In this document: in pieces, positions 24,801 to 39,600 of the stretch
Position numbering within the stretch: the stretch's first letter is position 1
Layout of the letters: each line of letters starts with the position of its first letter
Assembly (NCBI RefSeq): GCF_910596095.1
Contig: NC_056552.1
Coordinates: 18,043,611-18,107,610 of the forward strand
Length of the DNA stretch: 64,000 nt
Origin: Thunnus maccoyii
Lineage: Eukaryota; Chordata; Actinopteri; Scombriformes; Scombridae
Reading direction: 5' to 3'
Translations under genes and position numbers: made by a program
Notes under the pieces: generated by a model
What the model saw: only the letters and a program-made list of their open reading frames with translations
Database searches by the model: none
What the model was told of the DNA's origin: nothing

Positions 24801-27800
24801 ATTGATCCCAGAGGAAATATGTGATGGTGCAGCTGTCAGGGAACATATTAAGTCACAGATGAATACATGTTGTAGATATAGGAGTTGAATAACAAATGGG
24901 CAGACAGATTAGCCAACCCTAGAAAATAAGAAAAAAAACATAGTTTGCAGATGTTATTCATACAAGAATAAATAAAATAACATCTCTTAAATGTATTACA
25001 CACATGGTCTGCATTATATAATGTGTGGTAGTGTGGTGCAACAGTTATTCTAATGCAAATCTTCATATTGAAAAGAGGCAAAGTGCTAATACTGATGAAA
25101 ATCTGGCTGCTAGTAACAGGAAATGTCTGGCGTTTGAATTCCTGTGGGCTGCAGTCATTTATGAGGTCTTTTTGCTTAACTTTTTGCTTTTTGTATAACA
25201 ACAAACTGATATAATATCAAAGAGCAATGTGGACTTCGCTTGGTCATAAAGACGCGCTTTAAGAGATAAGTAAGCTAAAGGATTGATGCTACATATTCAT
25301 TATCCACTCTTTGCAGGCCTTTACATTTTAGATATTTACAGATCAGTAATCGCAGAAATGAGGAGATATATCAATATATCATTGACATTCATTTCCTCCT
25401 CCTCTCGCCTTTAGGTAAAAGCATCCCTTGAAGAGCAGGCCTTCACTGAAGCTTGGGGGAAAAAGGCCAAGCAGGTCTTCTCTCACGAGATTATCAACTC
25501 TCTCCCTACCCCTGAAGAAAAGAAGCTGATGGAGAAGATCATGATACTGGGAGCTGCCAACCTGCCCCAGGAAGAAAGAGAAAAGGTTTGTTTCTGTTTA
25601 ATATTTATAATGAGAAAAATCTAAAGCAGACAGTGTTTTTTATGTGATGTTTTTGTCAAGGTATCAGTGCTGACTTCAAATCTCTGTTTCCTGTCTGCAG
25701 TATAACACAATTCTCAGCACCATGGACAATATTTATTCGACAGCCAAGGTCCATCCACAACCAAACATAAGCTGGAGCCTGGAACCTGGTGAGTAAATAC
25801 TGAATAATTGCTCAGTTTGAGGGTCATAATACATGAATCATGTGATACAGATGTTTTGGAGTTATTTTAAAGAAACAGAGAGACAGAGAGAGAGAGAGAT
25901 GTTGAAGAACATGAAAGAAGCAACAATTTAGAGGGGAAGTCTAGTAAGAAAAACAGTTGTAAGTGGTTCAGATCTTATCAGCTCTTGGAAAACTAACCGG
26001 ATGGGCAAAGTTACTTTAAAGAGGTCTCCAAAGGAAGTGTTATAGATGTGCTTGTGAGTATTGAGGAAAAGGCTGAAGAAACAGCATGTCAGTAGCTTTT
26101 AACTCCGCCAGCATGTTTTGTGAACAATGGCCCTGTGCCCATTTACTGCAGTCTCCATAATGATTTTTGGTTTTATAATCTCACAATGGAACTAATCAAG
26201 GATGGAACAGGGTTATTCGAAGTATGATGCACATCCCATCACAAAAACATGTTATACATTATCATTATAATAACAAATAGGCTGTCATCAATCTCGTTTT
26301 CCACCAGTGCTATCTTCTGTGACCTTGTGCTTTCACCTTTTCCTCGCCTCCATTTCCTATTTTTTGTCATTTTGAAGATAAATTGAAACTAAAGAGTTAT
26401 CATAACTCAAAGCTAACCACTTGGATAATGTGTCTGTTGTGGCCTTTTCCTGCTGAGAGAGCACAAGGAGCATGATGTCATCCAAACACTGATACATCTG
26501 AATTGTTTTTGGAAAAACGTCCAGCTTTTGCTTTTTATGTAATTGTCTTTATGACTTACGGTGTGTTGGATTTTTTCTTTTTTCAGAGCTCACAGAAATC
26601 ATGGCCAAGTCCAGGAGCTATAAAAGGCTGCTGTTCGCCTGGGAGGGCTGGCACAATGCATCAGGTGTACCTCTCAGGGAGCACTACCCCAAGTTTGTGA
26701 AGTTTAGCAACAAAGCCTCTCAAGCTGATGGTAAGCACCACCACTTGACCTTTGACTTTAAGAGCACAAGATTCATAGTGCTACAAATGCTTCAGTGGTA
26801 TGTGGGATAAAGGATTTTTTTTAATAGTTATTTTTCTTTACAGTCTCCTGTGCAAAAAATAAAAATCATCCATCCCATATGCCATACATCAGTTAAAACG
26901 GAAACTAATGGGCATGCCAGTATTGTTTTGAATCCCATGTACCTGGCAATTTACTTAAATTGGTCTAAAATTGTTTTAAATGATTTCAAATCATTTTTCA
27001 CAATTTATTCCTTGCCTTTTATGAAGTTGTATCTAGTATACTGCAGTGATTATTCATGTTTTTTTACTCACCATTTTTGTGTATGATGTAATTTCTGATG
27101 TTGATTGTCATGCAAGCTGAAGACGAATTTCTACTTTTTAAAAAAAAAACTTTTTTTAAAATTTGATTTGATAAAATAATTAATTTAATGAGAATGAAGT
27201 AATGGGGGAGCAAGGAGAGTAAGAAAGTGAAACAGAAATAAATAACATAAACATTTTGTCCTGTTTAGGATTTAAGGACACTGGAGATGACTGGCGCTCT
27301 TGGTATGAGACTGAAAACTTTGAGAACGTCATAGAGGACCTTTATAAGACAATTCAGCCCCTCTACCTCAACCTACATGCCTTTGTGCGTCGCCAGCTCT
27401 ACAACCAGTACGGTCCCAAGTACATCAACCTTAAAGGACCTATCCCTGCTCACCTGCTAGGTACAACAGAACATTTTTATGTTGCTAAAATACTTTGCAT
27501 TGCACTGCTTAGCAAGACACGTGAACATATGCTGCACAACATAACTTTTAAAAAGCGTAGAAGATCAAACTTGCATTCAGACACAGCATAGAAAGGTGTG
27601 TGTGAAATTCTGTGTGTTTATCTCATTACTATAAATAAACGTGCTGCATAAACAAACAATTCCTACAGTGCCTGTGAGCGGAGTATCCCATAACAAGTTG
27701 CTGTTGCTTAAGTGTTTTCCTCCTCACTCTCAGGAAATATGTGGGCCCAGACCTGGAACAATATATATGGTATGATGATCCCATTTCCTGACAAACCCAA

Positions 27801-30565
27801 CCTGGATGTGACTGCTGAAATGGTCAACCAAGTAAGTGTGGGGGTGGGAGGAAGCTTTTGTGCTACTCAAATGGATTGTAGGGGGAAAATGAATGAATGA
27901 ATGACGATGATGAGATGAAATGATAAATCTCACAAATCCAACTCTTATCATAGTTTTGTAAAATAGCACTGATATTGTTTCCTTTCCCCAGGGCTATAAT
28001 GCCACACACATGTTTCGTGTTGCTGAGAATTTCTTCACCTCTCTGGGTTTGGAGAAGATGCCTGATGAGTTCTGGGCTGAGTCCATGTTGGAGAAACCTG
28101 ACAATCGAGAGGTGGTGTGCCATGCTTCTGCTTGGGACTTTTACAACCGTAAAGACTTCAGGTAAAATTAATTAGTTTAATTACAAGTGAACCATTTAGT
28201 GAGTTATAGTTATACTTCATTCATTGTTAACTTACAAGCTGAAAACAGATGAAGGAGATATTATGATTATTGTGCACTATACAGTGAAGTTGGTGGGCAG
28301 TAATACTGCATGTTTTCCTTTGTTTCGAATCTACTGCAGTTCACATGATTTCAAATGACACAATGATGTTAAAGGATAGGTCCACAATTTTTCAAGTCTG
28401 TCTTAAAACAATAGTCAGGTGCCCATATGAATAGTGTTAATCAAGTAAAGTGGATATCTTCTACATTTACAGTTACATTTAGTTTTTAGTATGGAATTCC
28501 TACTTTGTGTTTCTTTGGACAATGTTTCCCTGGTCAGCTGCAGTGAAAGTATAGCAACAAAAAGAGGGAATTTGGTACTAAATAAACTGTAACTTAAAAG
28601 ATATCCATTTGATTTGACTAATTTGGATGGCTGAAGCTTCATATTAGCTTCAAATATAAATACATTTTTGTATGGAGTGGGGACAGTGGCTTTTGTCCTC
28701 CATCACTTAAATTGTAAGCACATAAAGTAGGAATCTCTTAGTGGCCAGTATAAACAGGGGGAATGATTACAGCAAGAAAATCCTGTTTCAATGTTCATTT
28801 GGGTACTTGAATATTGTTTTAAAACAGGCTTGATAAATTGTGAACCTATCCTTTAAAATGATGACATTTTAAGGGTGGAGATCTTCACAACCATAGCATG
28901 AACAGTGTGGACTTTTATTGGATGTGGACCCTCAAATCAAAGTGGAAAGTCATAACTTATAAGTCATATGTGCTGGAGTACAGAGCCAACAAAAGTCCTA
29001 ATTCTTATGGACTACAAACCTTTAGGAGTATATCTTTGCCTTTCAGTTTATATACTGATTGCTAATCTTGTTGATAAAACTTGATAATACAAAATCATCG
29101 ATCAACTATATGGATGTTTCTCTCTCTTCAGGATCAAGCAGTGCACCACAGTGACAATGGAGCAGCTCTTCACTGTACACCATGAGATGGGGCACATCCA
29201 GTATTACCTGCAGTACAAGGACCAGCCTGTGGGCTTTCGTCGTGGAGCCAACCCCGGTTTTCATGAGGCAATTGGAGATGTTTTGTCTCTCTCCGTTTCC
29301 ACACCTAAACATCTGAAAGCCATTGGACTGCTGGAATCTGTGACCTCTGACTATGGTAAAGAGACAAAATAAAACAAATCCAAGCCACTAAAATGGATGA
29401 ATGATCTTATTCTTAACCAAAGGTTGCAAAACTAAATGCTGCATTGTGTTTCTCTAGAAACTGATATCAACTACCTGTTAAAGATGGCTCTGGAGAAGAT
29501 AGCCTTCCTTCCCTTTGGCTACCTTATTGACCAGTGGAGATGGGGTGTCTTCAGTGGACGCACCCCTCCAGATCGGTACAACTCAGAGTGGTGGTATCTC
29601 AGGTAAGCTTTTGTGCAAAGGCTTAATATAGGCTACTTGGAAGATTTGGGAAATACGCTTCTTTACTTTCTTGCAGAGAGTTAAATGAGAAAATTGGTAC
29701 CACTCTTATGTTTGTACATTAAATATGAAGCTACAGCCAGCTTAGCTTAGTGCAAAGACTGGAAATGAGAGGAGATAGCTGGTCTGGCTCTGTCCAAAGG
29801 TAACAACTCCTACTAGCACCTCTAAAATTCTAAAACTCACCGAGTTAAGTTATATCTTACATGAAAGCAAAGTTATATCAGTTTAATCTGTGCAAAAAAC
29901 AATTTGTAAAAAAGACACATTGTGGTTTTACAGGGGGTTATGTGCCAGACTATTTCTTGGCTGGATGCAGTAACTTGCCAGGGTTGAGGTTGCCAGGCAA
30001 CCAGTGGAGACTTCAGGAAGTTGCTGCCTTTGGACTGAACAAGGCTAACTATATCCCCCTCTTTCCAGTCTACGTGCTAAGCTAAGATAACCGGCTAGTC
30101 GCGGTATCAATCTTCTCATCTAACTCTCGGCAAGAAAGTGAATATACTTATTTACCAAAATGTAGAACTATTACGTTAAGACATGGAAATTACCTTCAAA
30201 CAGGGGTAGTGGAGTTAGCATTAGTATGTCATTTGAATCTTCAAAGCCCTGGTTCCCAACATTACTAGTGTTTTTGTATAAAATCACTAATTTCAGTCTC
30301 ATGTTTCTGTTTATTTATGTTGCACGAATGTAATACAAGTTTCAGTATTATATTTGTGTAATGTTATATTTTGCTGAAGGGCTTCAGTCATGTTCTTTTT
30401 GAGAGTTGTGATGATAGAGCAGATCATCTGCTTAATTACTAATAGTGTCAACAGGAGTGCATCATTAGCTGCACCCAGTAGTGACTCACTACTGTCAAGT
30501 TGAGGTAGGAAGGATAAAACTGTTCTGTAGTAAATGACATTCTGTAAAAGTTGGTGCATTCGTAG

Positions 30566-30646
<81 letters not shown>

Positions 30647-33600
30647 CACAGGAAACTGTGATTGTCAGCAGTAACAGAATTTATACGTCAGTGTTCTTTA
30701 TGTTTTGAAAGTATGGTGTCAGCCTAGCACACCTTACGGTAACCTGAGATGGTACGTTTCAGTTAGGTGCAGCTGAGAAGGTAAAAGGCCAGTCACTGGT
30801 CTATTGAAGGGAGTAGATGACAGCTTGCTGTGAGGCTGCAGATTTTATTTGTTAATTTGCTTTGAGTTATTTTGTTGAATTTCCCGGACTTCATTTTTGC
30901 CCCTGTTTTCTAATGAATACCACTTTCTGTGCACATACTCCGGCCTGCCAACCTGTTTTTTTGCAACATCTCTTTAAAGGTTTCCAGTGCCCAAATAATA
31001 GTGCCCTTTATACGGGATGGTGGCAATACACCCCCCCTTACACAAATCACAGCCCAAACAGATTAAGTGGAGCTGCTCTGTAGTAACAGTAGAAGACTGT
31101 GGTTGTACTTGCTGGCATTCAGACTAGTGTGTGTCTAAAGTGAGGTGTTGCTTGAAGAAATCAGTATAGGCTGGATAGCCTTCCAGAACTCATGTCTTAG
31201 TTATATAATCCATGCCAGTGTGTTCTAAATCCATGTGTTCCTTCTTTCTTCTTAAAGGACAAAATATCAAGGCATCTGCCCACCCACCAGGCGTACAGAG
31301 GAGCACTTTGATCCTGGAGCAAAATACCACATTCCTGGAAACACACCATACATCAGGTAGCATCCTGTTCCAGCTACGCCACTATGTAACAGACGTGATA
31401 GTCAGACAGGTTGGACTATCGATACTTTCATGACATGTATTTAGTATCTGAGATGTCTGATTAACGCTATACTCACCCAAATGTGTCACAGAGTGCTTTA
31501 AAGAATGAAAACCAAAGATTTAACAGCTTTAAAGTTTAAAATTCCATAAAATGGAGCCTTTTTAGTGCCCATGCATGATAAGTGTAAGTGTGTGTGTGTC
31601 AGGATGTTTGTGTATGTGCCTGCACATACATATGAGGATACTGGGGAAATAAGTGAATAGAGTGAATGAAAATGCAAGAATGGCTGGTGAGCTGGGAGTT
31701 AAAGTATTGTGTGCTGTAATCTGCACAGAAATACTGGCACTTGAGTGCGGTTTTAAACAATACGGTAACCTTACAATAGCTGGAAGCTGGTTGCAGAGGC
31801 AGTGGGCTTTATAAGAAAAGACTTAGATCCCAGCTGGTTTCTTTCATGAGGTGGGGAATGACAGATAGTTAAAAGTACAATTAAACAGAAATTTTGTGTA
31901 GATAATACGCTGACAGAATTCGTATTATCTCAACTTTACAGTCATTTTTAATATTTTTAGTCAGTATATGGAAGTGTGAAAGATTAAGTCTTTACCAAAA
32001 AGTAGATGATGTAAGACTCTCTTTAAACTAATTTTGTCCACTTACTTGTAATAACCTTTAATCGTCATCCTCTTTGTGTGTAGCTTGTTGACTTCTTCTT
32101 TCTTTTTTTTCCTTTTTTTTACTTTTAACTGAATTTTTACTTAATTGTGTTGAAGAGTTTGAAAAGTAGTAGCATAAATGTGTTGCACACTTGCACAAGA
32201 GATGACAAAGCAATCCTTTCCCCTGCAGGTATTTCGTCAGCTTCATCCTGCAGTTCCAGTTTCATGAAAAACTATGCCAAGCAGCCAACCACAAGGGTCC
32301 CTTGCACACATGTGACATCTACAGCTCTCCAGAAGCAGGGGCCATTTTAAAGTATGTGATCTTACCGGACCTCCACTATTCATTACAGAAAGCTTGAGAT
32401 AAATGAGATATATTACATTTTTATTCTTCCTCCTCCAGGACAGTTCTTCAGGCAGGCTCCTCCAAACCTTGGCCTGTTGTGCTCCAGGAGGCTTTAGGCA
32501 CCAACAAAATGGATGCTGGTTCACTGATGAGATACTTTGACCCCATTATTAAGTGGCTGGAAAATCAAAATGTAAATGAGACAATGGGATGGCCTGATTT
32601 CGACTGGGTGCCACCCGTCCCCGAAGGCTACCCAGAGGATATTGGTAAGAGGGAATTTTGAGCACACCAAAGAGCACTGGTTAAAGTTACATGTGAGAAA
32701 GTGAGGGCGGGCTAAAAAATGTTTTTTTTCTCTAAGATGTAACAAAGAAATGGTTACTGTGCAGGATGGGTGATATGTGGTGCAGCCTGTTTATTTTGCC
32801 TTGGTAAAATGTCTTGCAATAGCAAGTCACATCCAAGATTTTTTCTACATGCCAACAAACAGAGAAGTTTTCTTTCCTATTGAAGAAAATGCCTAAAAAT
32901 AATAAAAGTGTTTGCACATTCTAATCATAATTCACACATCATATTTTTGCTAAAATGTGGTAGTATTTTTCACACTTAGTTACAAGGATCTTTATTCACA
33001 GTACACATCCTGCATTTCAGCTGACCTATCCAACCTGTCCTTGTTTCAACAGACAAGAAAACAGATGAGCTTGAGGCAAAGAAACTTCTGGATGAGTACA
33101 ACAGCACAGCTGAGGTAGTGTGGAACGCATACACGGAGGCCTCCTGGACGTACAACACTGATATCAATGAAGACAATAAGCAGGCGATGGTGAGACCCTT
33201 GGACCGACCGACTCCACAGTGATCACTATAACATTGTTCAGGCATCTACACTGGCATTTGACATTCATCACTCAGATATGACTTCTGATTTTGTGCACAT
33301 AGTCAGGGAATCAATAAAATGATTGCCTAATCAAAAAATGTAAAAACTGAAAAATTAAAGATTATTCATTATCCTTCCCTAGCTTGCGAAGAACTTGGAG
33401 ATGTCGGCCCACACCCTGAAGTATGGACAGAAGGCCCGTCAGTACGACACCACTGACTTCCAGGACGCCTCGGTCAAACGCATCATTAAAAAACTCAGCG
33501 ACATTGAGAGGGCCGCACTGCCCTCAACACAACTGGAAGAGGTGTGGAGGAAATAGTTTTAGTTTTACAAATATTTATTCAAGACAGAGCTGCTCTGGAG

Positions 33601-36600
33601 GCAGATGTAGTTAAATCACTGTAAAAAAATTCCCATCTTTTATTTCAAGGCAATATTGGAAGGAAAACTAGACACTATAAAAACAAACCATCAACTGCAG
33701 CACGGATTAAGGGCATTAAGCTTCGCTAGCACCACTAATGTTAGCATGCAAGAAACAGTGGACATATGATACCTTATTTGGACACAAAAACTCAGTACTA
33801 GATGTTTGCAATGTATGCAAAATCAGCACTCATATGCAACTGTTTTAATAAATATAGTACAGGGGGAAGAAAAGTGAATTGAAACTCTAAACACATGTCA
33901 AACTGATGATCCCCAAAGCTTTGATCATAGAGCATGACAAACTTTTGCACCACTCAGTAAACACATAGTAACAGTCTGGGCTGTCTTAGCTTACAACAAA
34001 CTTTTTTTTTAATTTTCCCCACAGTTTCTGTGCAAAACCATCAACGACCATATTAAAATCCAATGCTGTGACCAGATCATTAAATGCAAATAGCTCATTA
34101 TGTAGTCTGAGGGAGGTTTAATTGAGATATTGTGTGTGTCACCTTCACTAGCTAATTCGCCTTTATTGATCAGATAAAACTCAACCCATATAGTCTGACG
34201 CTAATTAAATAAGCTCACATTAGCCTGCAGACTTTGGAGGGTCATTGATGCTATTATGTATATTTCTCTTATTTATATTTTGCTTCTCTTTCTTTGCAGT
34301 CAACTTTAGCTGTTGCTTGGCAACTTGTGCTCTGATGATTAAAAAAAAAAAAAAAGAGTTCCTTTGGTGCTGCCCTTTGAGATTTTAGTGTTACATAAAG
34401 TTCAATATGAATATAATGGAAAGGCCACATTTTAAAAAGTTACATTCTTGTCCTGAGGTGGACAAATACTATGGGTATGTTTTTGACCTGGTTTTTCTAT
34501 TTAGGAGGAGCACCTTAGCAAGAGCACACACACTGTGAACTTGTTTGCTTGTGTGCTTGTGTTTTATGCTTTTTGCAAACTGTAGTGTTATAGTGAAGGG
34601 TAAGGCTCTTTTTGGACCAGATATGTGAACTCCAGGAGCTTAAGTGTGTGATATCATGCGATGCAGTTCATTAAATGTCAAACAAGTATCAGCCAACTCA
34701 AGGATGGTGCACTCAATAACAAGTAGCCATGTGATTTAACTGTAGCGATTATGAATATGTAAATTAAATATTATTCAATGATTCTCATATTTACTTAGAG
34801 TTACTAGTTTCACATGATCATGGCCTCTCCCCTCCACCCGTGCACTGCTGGCAAAGCTGGCATATTTATTTATCCAAATACAAAAACAAGATAATTGTGA
34901 ATGTTTTCATTGGGGTCTAATAATTGGTGGATGCCGTTACCTTTTCAGTACAACACTCTGCTGTCCAACATGGAGACCAAGTACAGTGTGGCTCAGGTCT
35001 GCAGAGATGATGGGAGGTGCCATCCACTGGATCCAGGTAAGACTATGGAATACATGCAGATCCTAATATAAAGAGTTGGACTCTTGTGATGTCCACCATT
35101 CAAAACATGTGACACTTACTGAAATGAAATTAATTATTAAAGTCAAGGTGGCACATGAAGTAATGTATGAGGATTGCTTAATACTTACCAAGTGATTTTG
35201 AGATCTAAGATTTTAAGCATTTCACAGAAAAAGCTTGAAATCAGAAAGAAGACATCATGGACACTCTGCTTCATACGGCAGTGCAGTGTGAGTAAAGTTA
35301 GTGTAATAAAAGAACGTGTTGTGTTTCAGATCTTCAGAAAATCATGGCGGAGTCCAGGGATTATGATGAATTGCTGTTTGCCTGGAAAGGATGGCGAGAT
35401 GCTGCTGGCAAAGTACTCCGCCAGGATTACAAAAGATATGTTGAACTGGCCAACAAAGCTGCTACACTCAATGGTATGACCTGAAGGAGTGATTTTACAT
35501 CCACCTTGAGATTTTCCCTGATCTGTCTCGCTTGAAAAAGGCAGATGAAAAAAAGGAAAATCTTGAGCATACTTAGCTGAGCTTCTGACCTTATGTTGAA
35601 AATTGTTGGCTTCACCTTGCACACTTTTATTCACTGTATAAGGTATATTTGCCTCAAAAGCAGCATTACTCAGAAGACATGTTTGTATAAAACTACAATA
35701 CAATCACGTGGTATTATAAACTCATTACAAATTTTGAAAAATACTCATCACTGATCTCTGTGTTTGCTGCTTCTGTCTGTAGGTCACAGTGACAATGGGG
35801 CTTTCTGGCGCTCTCTATATGAAACACCTACTTTTGAGCAAGACCTTGAGAGTCTGTGGAAGGAGCTGGAACCGCTCTATCTGAACGTACACGCCTATGT
35901 ACGCAGGGCTCTGTACAATGAGTATGGTCCCAAGAACATCAACCTAAAGGGACCCATTCCTGCTCATTTGCTGGGTAAGTAAGTGCAACAAGGAGGAACT
36001 TAAAGCAGATTTTTTAACTGGATTTCATAAAGCAACAATATTTGGGGCTCTACACGGCATTCAGAAATGTTGTTTTGACTGTACAAGGCTTTCAGGAGTT
36101 GAAGATAAGGTCACTGGACAAAACCACATTTCAGTCAATATTTCACTATGGAATCCAAAGGATTCTAACACTATAGCCATAACTCTCCTTTTATGTGGGA
36201 GCATACCCCATTAATATTCTGTCGTTGGCTGCATATGCATTTGGATTTAGGCAGGATTTAATTTTCTTTCAGAGGCATCAAGCGTGAGATTGTGTGTGAC
36301 ACTTCCACACGGTTAGGGATTGGACTGACTCACAGTCACAAATCCCACTTAGTTAAACACTGGCACAGCAGAGAATGTACCCCATAAATACTTAGAAATG
36401 TGAAATATGAATGCTGTCTTCTGTTCTTTTCAGGCAACATGTGGGCACAGACATGGTCTGGCATAATGGATTTGGTCATGCCCTACCCACATGCCACTCA
36501 AGTCGATGCCACGCCAGCTATGGTTGCACAGGTGAATGAACACATGGACCAGCTGTTGCATAATGATCACCGCTGCACACATGAATACACTAAAGACACA

Positions 36601-39600
36601 CACTGACACACACACATACACACACACAATCATGCATTCCCCCCACCACTTGCCTTGTAGCTTTAGAGGTCTGGAATCAATTTGTTTCAGTGAAAATGAG
36701 ACTTGGATGCAGGCCAAGGTGGAGGATCAAGCAGAGTGAGGATAAACAAGATTAACAGGATTACAATTGCACTAAATAAAAGCAATAAAAAGCAACAGAC
36801 ATCCATAACTGACATGAAGTGTACGTAATACATGAATATAGTGTATACATGATTTTGAGGGGAGCAAGTGTGTTACTGCCTACGGTATCCTTTTGTTACC
36901 ATAATTTGTTCACCCTTTGTGCAGCCATCTATTTTGTAGCTGTTGATTTTTCCAAATGTTGAATATATTATTGTCTGACAAAACTGTTTATATGTACCCC
37001 GCATATGACATCCACATCTGCAATGATGCTCTTTTTTCCCATTCAGGGCTGGACTCCCACCAGAATGTTCCAAGAATCGGACAAATTTTTCACCTCCCTG
37101 GGTCTAATGCCAATGCCAGAAGAGTTTTGGAACAAATCTATGCTGTGGAAGCCCACTGATGGACGCCAAGTGGTGTGCCACGCCTCTGCATGGGACTTCT
37201 ATAACAGAAAAGACTTCAGGTTAAACTTAATCTCATTTTCATTGGGATGTTTATACAGCAGTAGAAAAAAGGACAGAGATAAGACACACAGAACATAACA
37301 CAGCTGTCTCCAGCAAGTACATACAAAACACAAAGAAAAAGGGAAAGAGAAAAGAAAAAAGAGGCAAATTAATTAATTGTTAAAAAAGGGGGCCGAATGT
37401 AAAAAATCAAAAGTAGGGGTTTTCTAGTAAGACTGAGCATGAGTAGACTGCAGGGCCGTAAGTGGAGGAAAGAAAAGAAAGAAAAGTTATTCCTATTTTG
37501 TCATTACATAACAAACACTGTTGTGGAGAAAAACAAAAAATAATGAGGCACCCAATGTCAACTTCTAAGTTTTAAACTCTTCTGTAATTCATTTAATTTA
37601 TATGGTGCAAAGTACTGGAAGGCAGTCTTCCCAAGTTCAGTAATTACTCACGGGCTATTAAGAGTTAGCTAGTCTTGAGATCTGGTCTGATGAGCAGTAG
37701 TTTTTAAATTTGAGAAGACATGTGATATACTGAGGCAGCTTTAGTAGGAAACAAAAATGATAGTGTTCTGATCAGCGTGCCTTTTCATATGCTACACAGT
37801 GATGAGTACGATATTAATCTCTGCATCAAGTTGTTTTAAACGGAAATGAGCAGCATTACAGGATATCTCAGACATGATGGTTTCTGTCCTCAAAAGAGAA
37901 ACATACTTTATTCTGATATGAGGCAGAAAATTATATCTTTAGTTTCTGCAAAAGTTGTTCCACATGAGGTTTAAAAATCAGACTGCTGTCTAACCAACTT
38001 CTCAGATATATAGTAGATTGAACTACTTATATTTCAATACCATTCAGTATATGGAAGCCACGAAGATGTAAAATAGAATGATGGGTTCTTCTTTGAAATC
38101 TCCTCTGTTAAAATTGCCGTAATTATTGCCTTATTTGTGTCTCCAGGATCAAGCAGTGCACCGTTGTGACTATGGATGATCTGATCACGGTGCACCATGA
38201 GATGGGCCATGTCCAGTACTTCCTGCAGTATAAAGACCAGCCTGTGTCCTTCCGTGATGGAGCCAACCCTGGCTTCCATGAGGCCATTGGCGATGTTCTT
38301 GCCCTGTCTGTGTCCACACCCAAACATCTGAAGAGCATTGGCCTCCTGGACAAAGTTGAGAGCAACAAAGGTGAGTGACCAATCATGGTGGGCAGATACT
38401 TTTGTCTTGGTGTGGTTGAGAAAATCCTACATGTACTATGATGCTATAACAGTTCATGATTTTGACGTTTTTGATCCCACCTCTAGAGAGTGATATCAAC
38501 TTTCTAATGAGCATGGCACTTGACAAGATTGCCTTTCTACCTTTTGGCTACCTGATGGACCAGTGGAGATGGAAGGTATTTGATGGACGCATCCCATCGA
38601 CTGAGTACAACAAAGAGTGGTGGAACCTCAGGTAAAGGTCCATCTTCAAAGTTTACTATTTAGTGAAATGCAAATTAATGATTAAATTGAGGTAAGTTCA
38701 TGAGTAAGCGTTTGATTAATTGTGCGATAAAAATGTTGCATTTGTAAATGATTTGCTTAAATAACAATTTAGTAAAGATTATTCTTTTCCTTTGCGTTGC
38801 AGAATGAAGTACCAGGGATTGTGTCCACCTGTAAGCCGTACCGAGGATGACTTCGACCCAGGTGCGAAGTTCCACATCCCTGCTAATGTGCCCTACGTGA
38901 GGTAAATTTTCCTGATTAAGCAAAACAAACAGAACACCTGATAACTGAGCACAGAGAAGTTAGTAACTGCTTCAACACACTCCAATCAGCTATGGATAGA
39001 TAAGATAAATGTGTGGACATAAGCTGTAAAAGATAATGTGCTCTAAGTCACATGGCTAAAAAAACAATCAATCATGTGACAGTACCTGTTTGTTTTTGTG
39101 TTCTACTGGGATTCTCTGGTTTCTGCTGACATTAAAGCACTGTCATGACAACAGATATTAAATTATCCTCCATCAGGTACTTTGTCAGCTTCATCATCCA
39201 GTTTCAGTTCCACAAGGCTCTGTGTGACGCCGCCGGGCATAAGGGGCCCCTACATACCTGCGATATCTACAAATCTAAAGAAGCTGGGAAGCTGCTGGGG
39301 TTAGTGCACACTACATACACCTACACTCAGGTGTAACAACCCACAGACAACTTTGTCAAAGAATGATGTACATCCACTGTTAAAAATAGTCTGTCCATAT
39401 CTGATTTATGATATAAAAACTTAAGAGTCTCAGGTCTCCTAACATATACACATGCATACTAGAAATTATTTTTTTGCTTACATAAAAAAGGCATGATTTT
39501 TTGGTAACTATGTTACGTTATACCATACATTTAAGTATTTGTCAGTGTAGGCAGCTGGTAAGAACATGCCTTACGTCATGTGTGTAATCATCTCTAGAAC

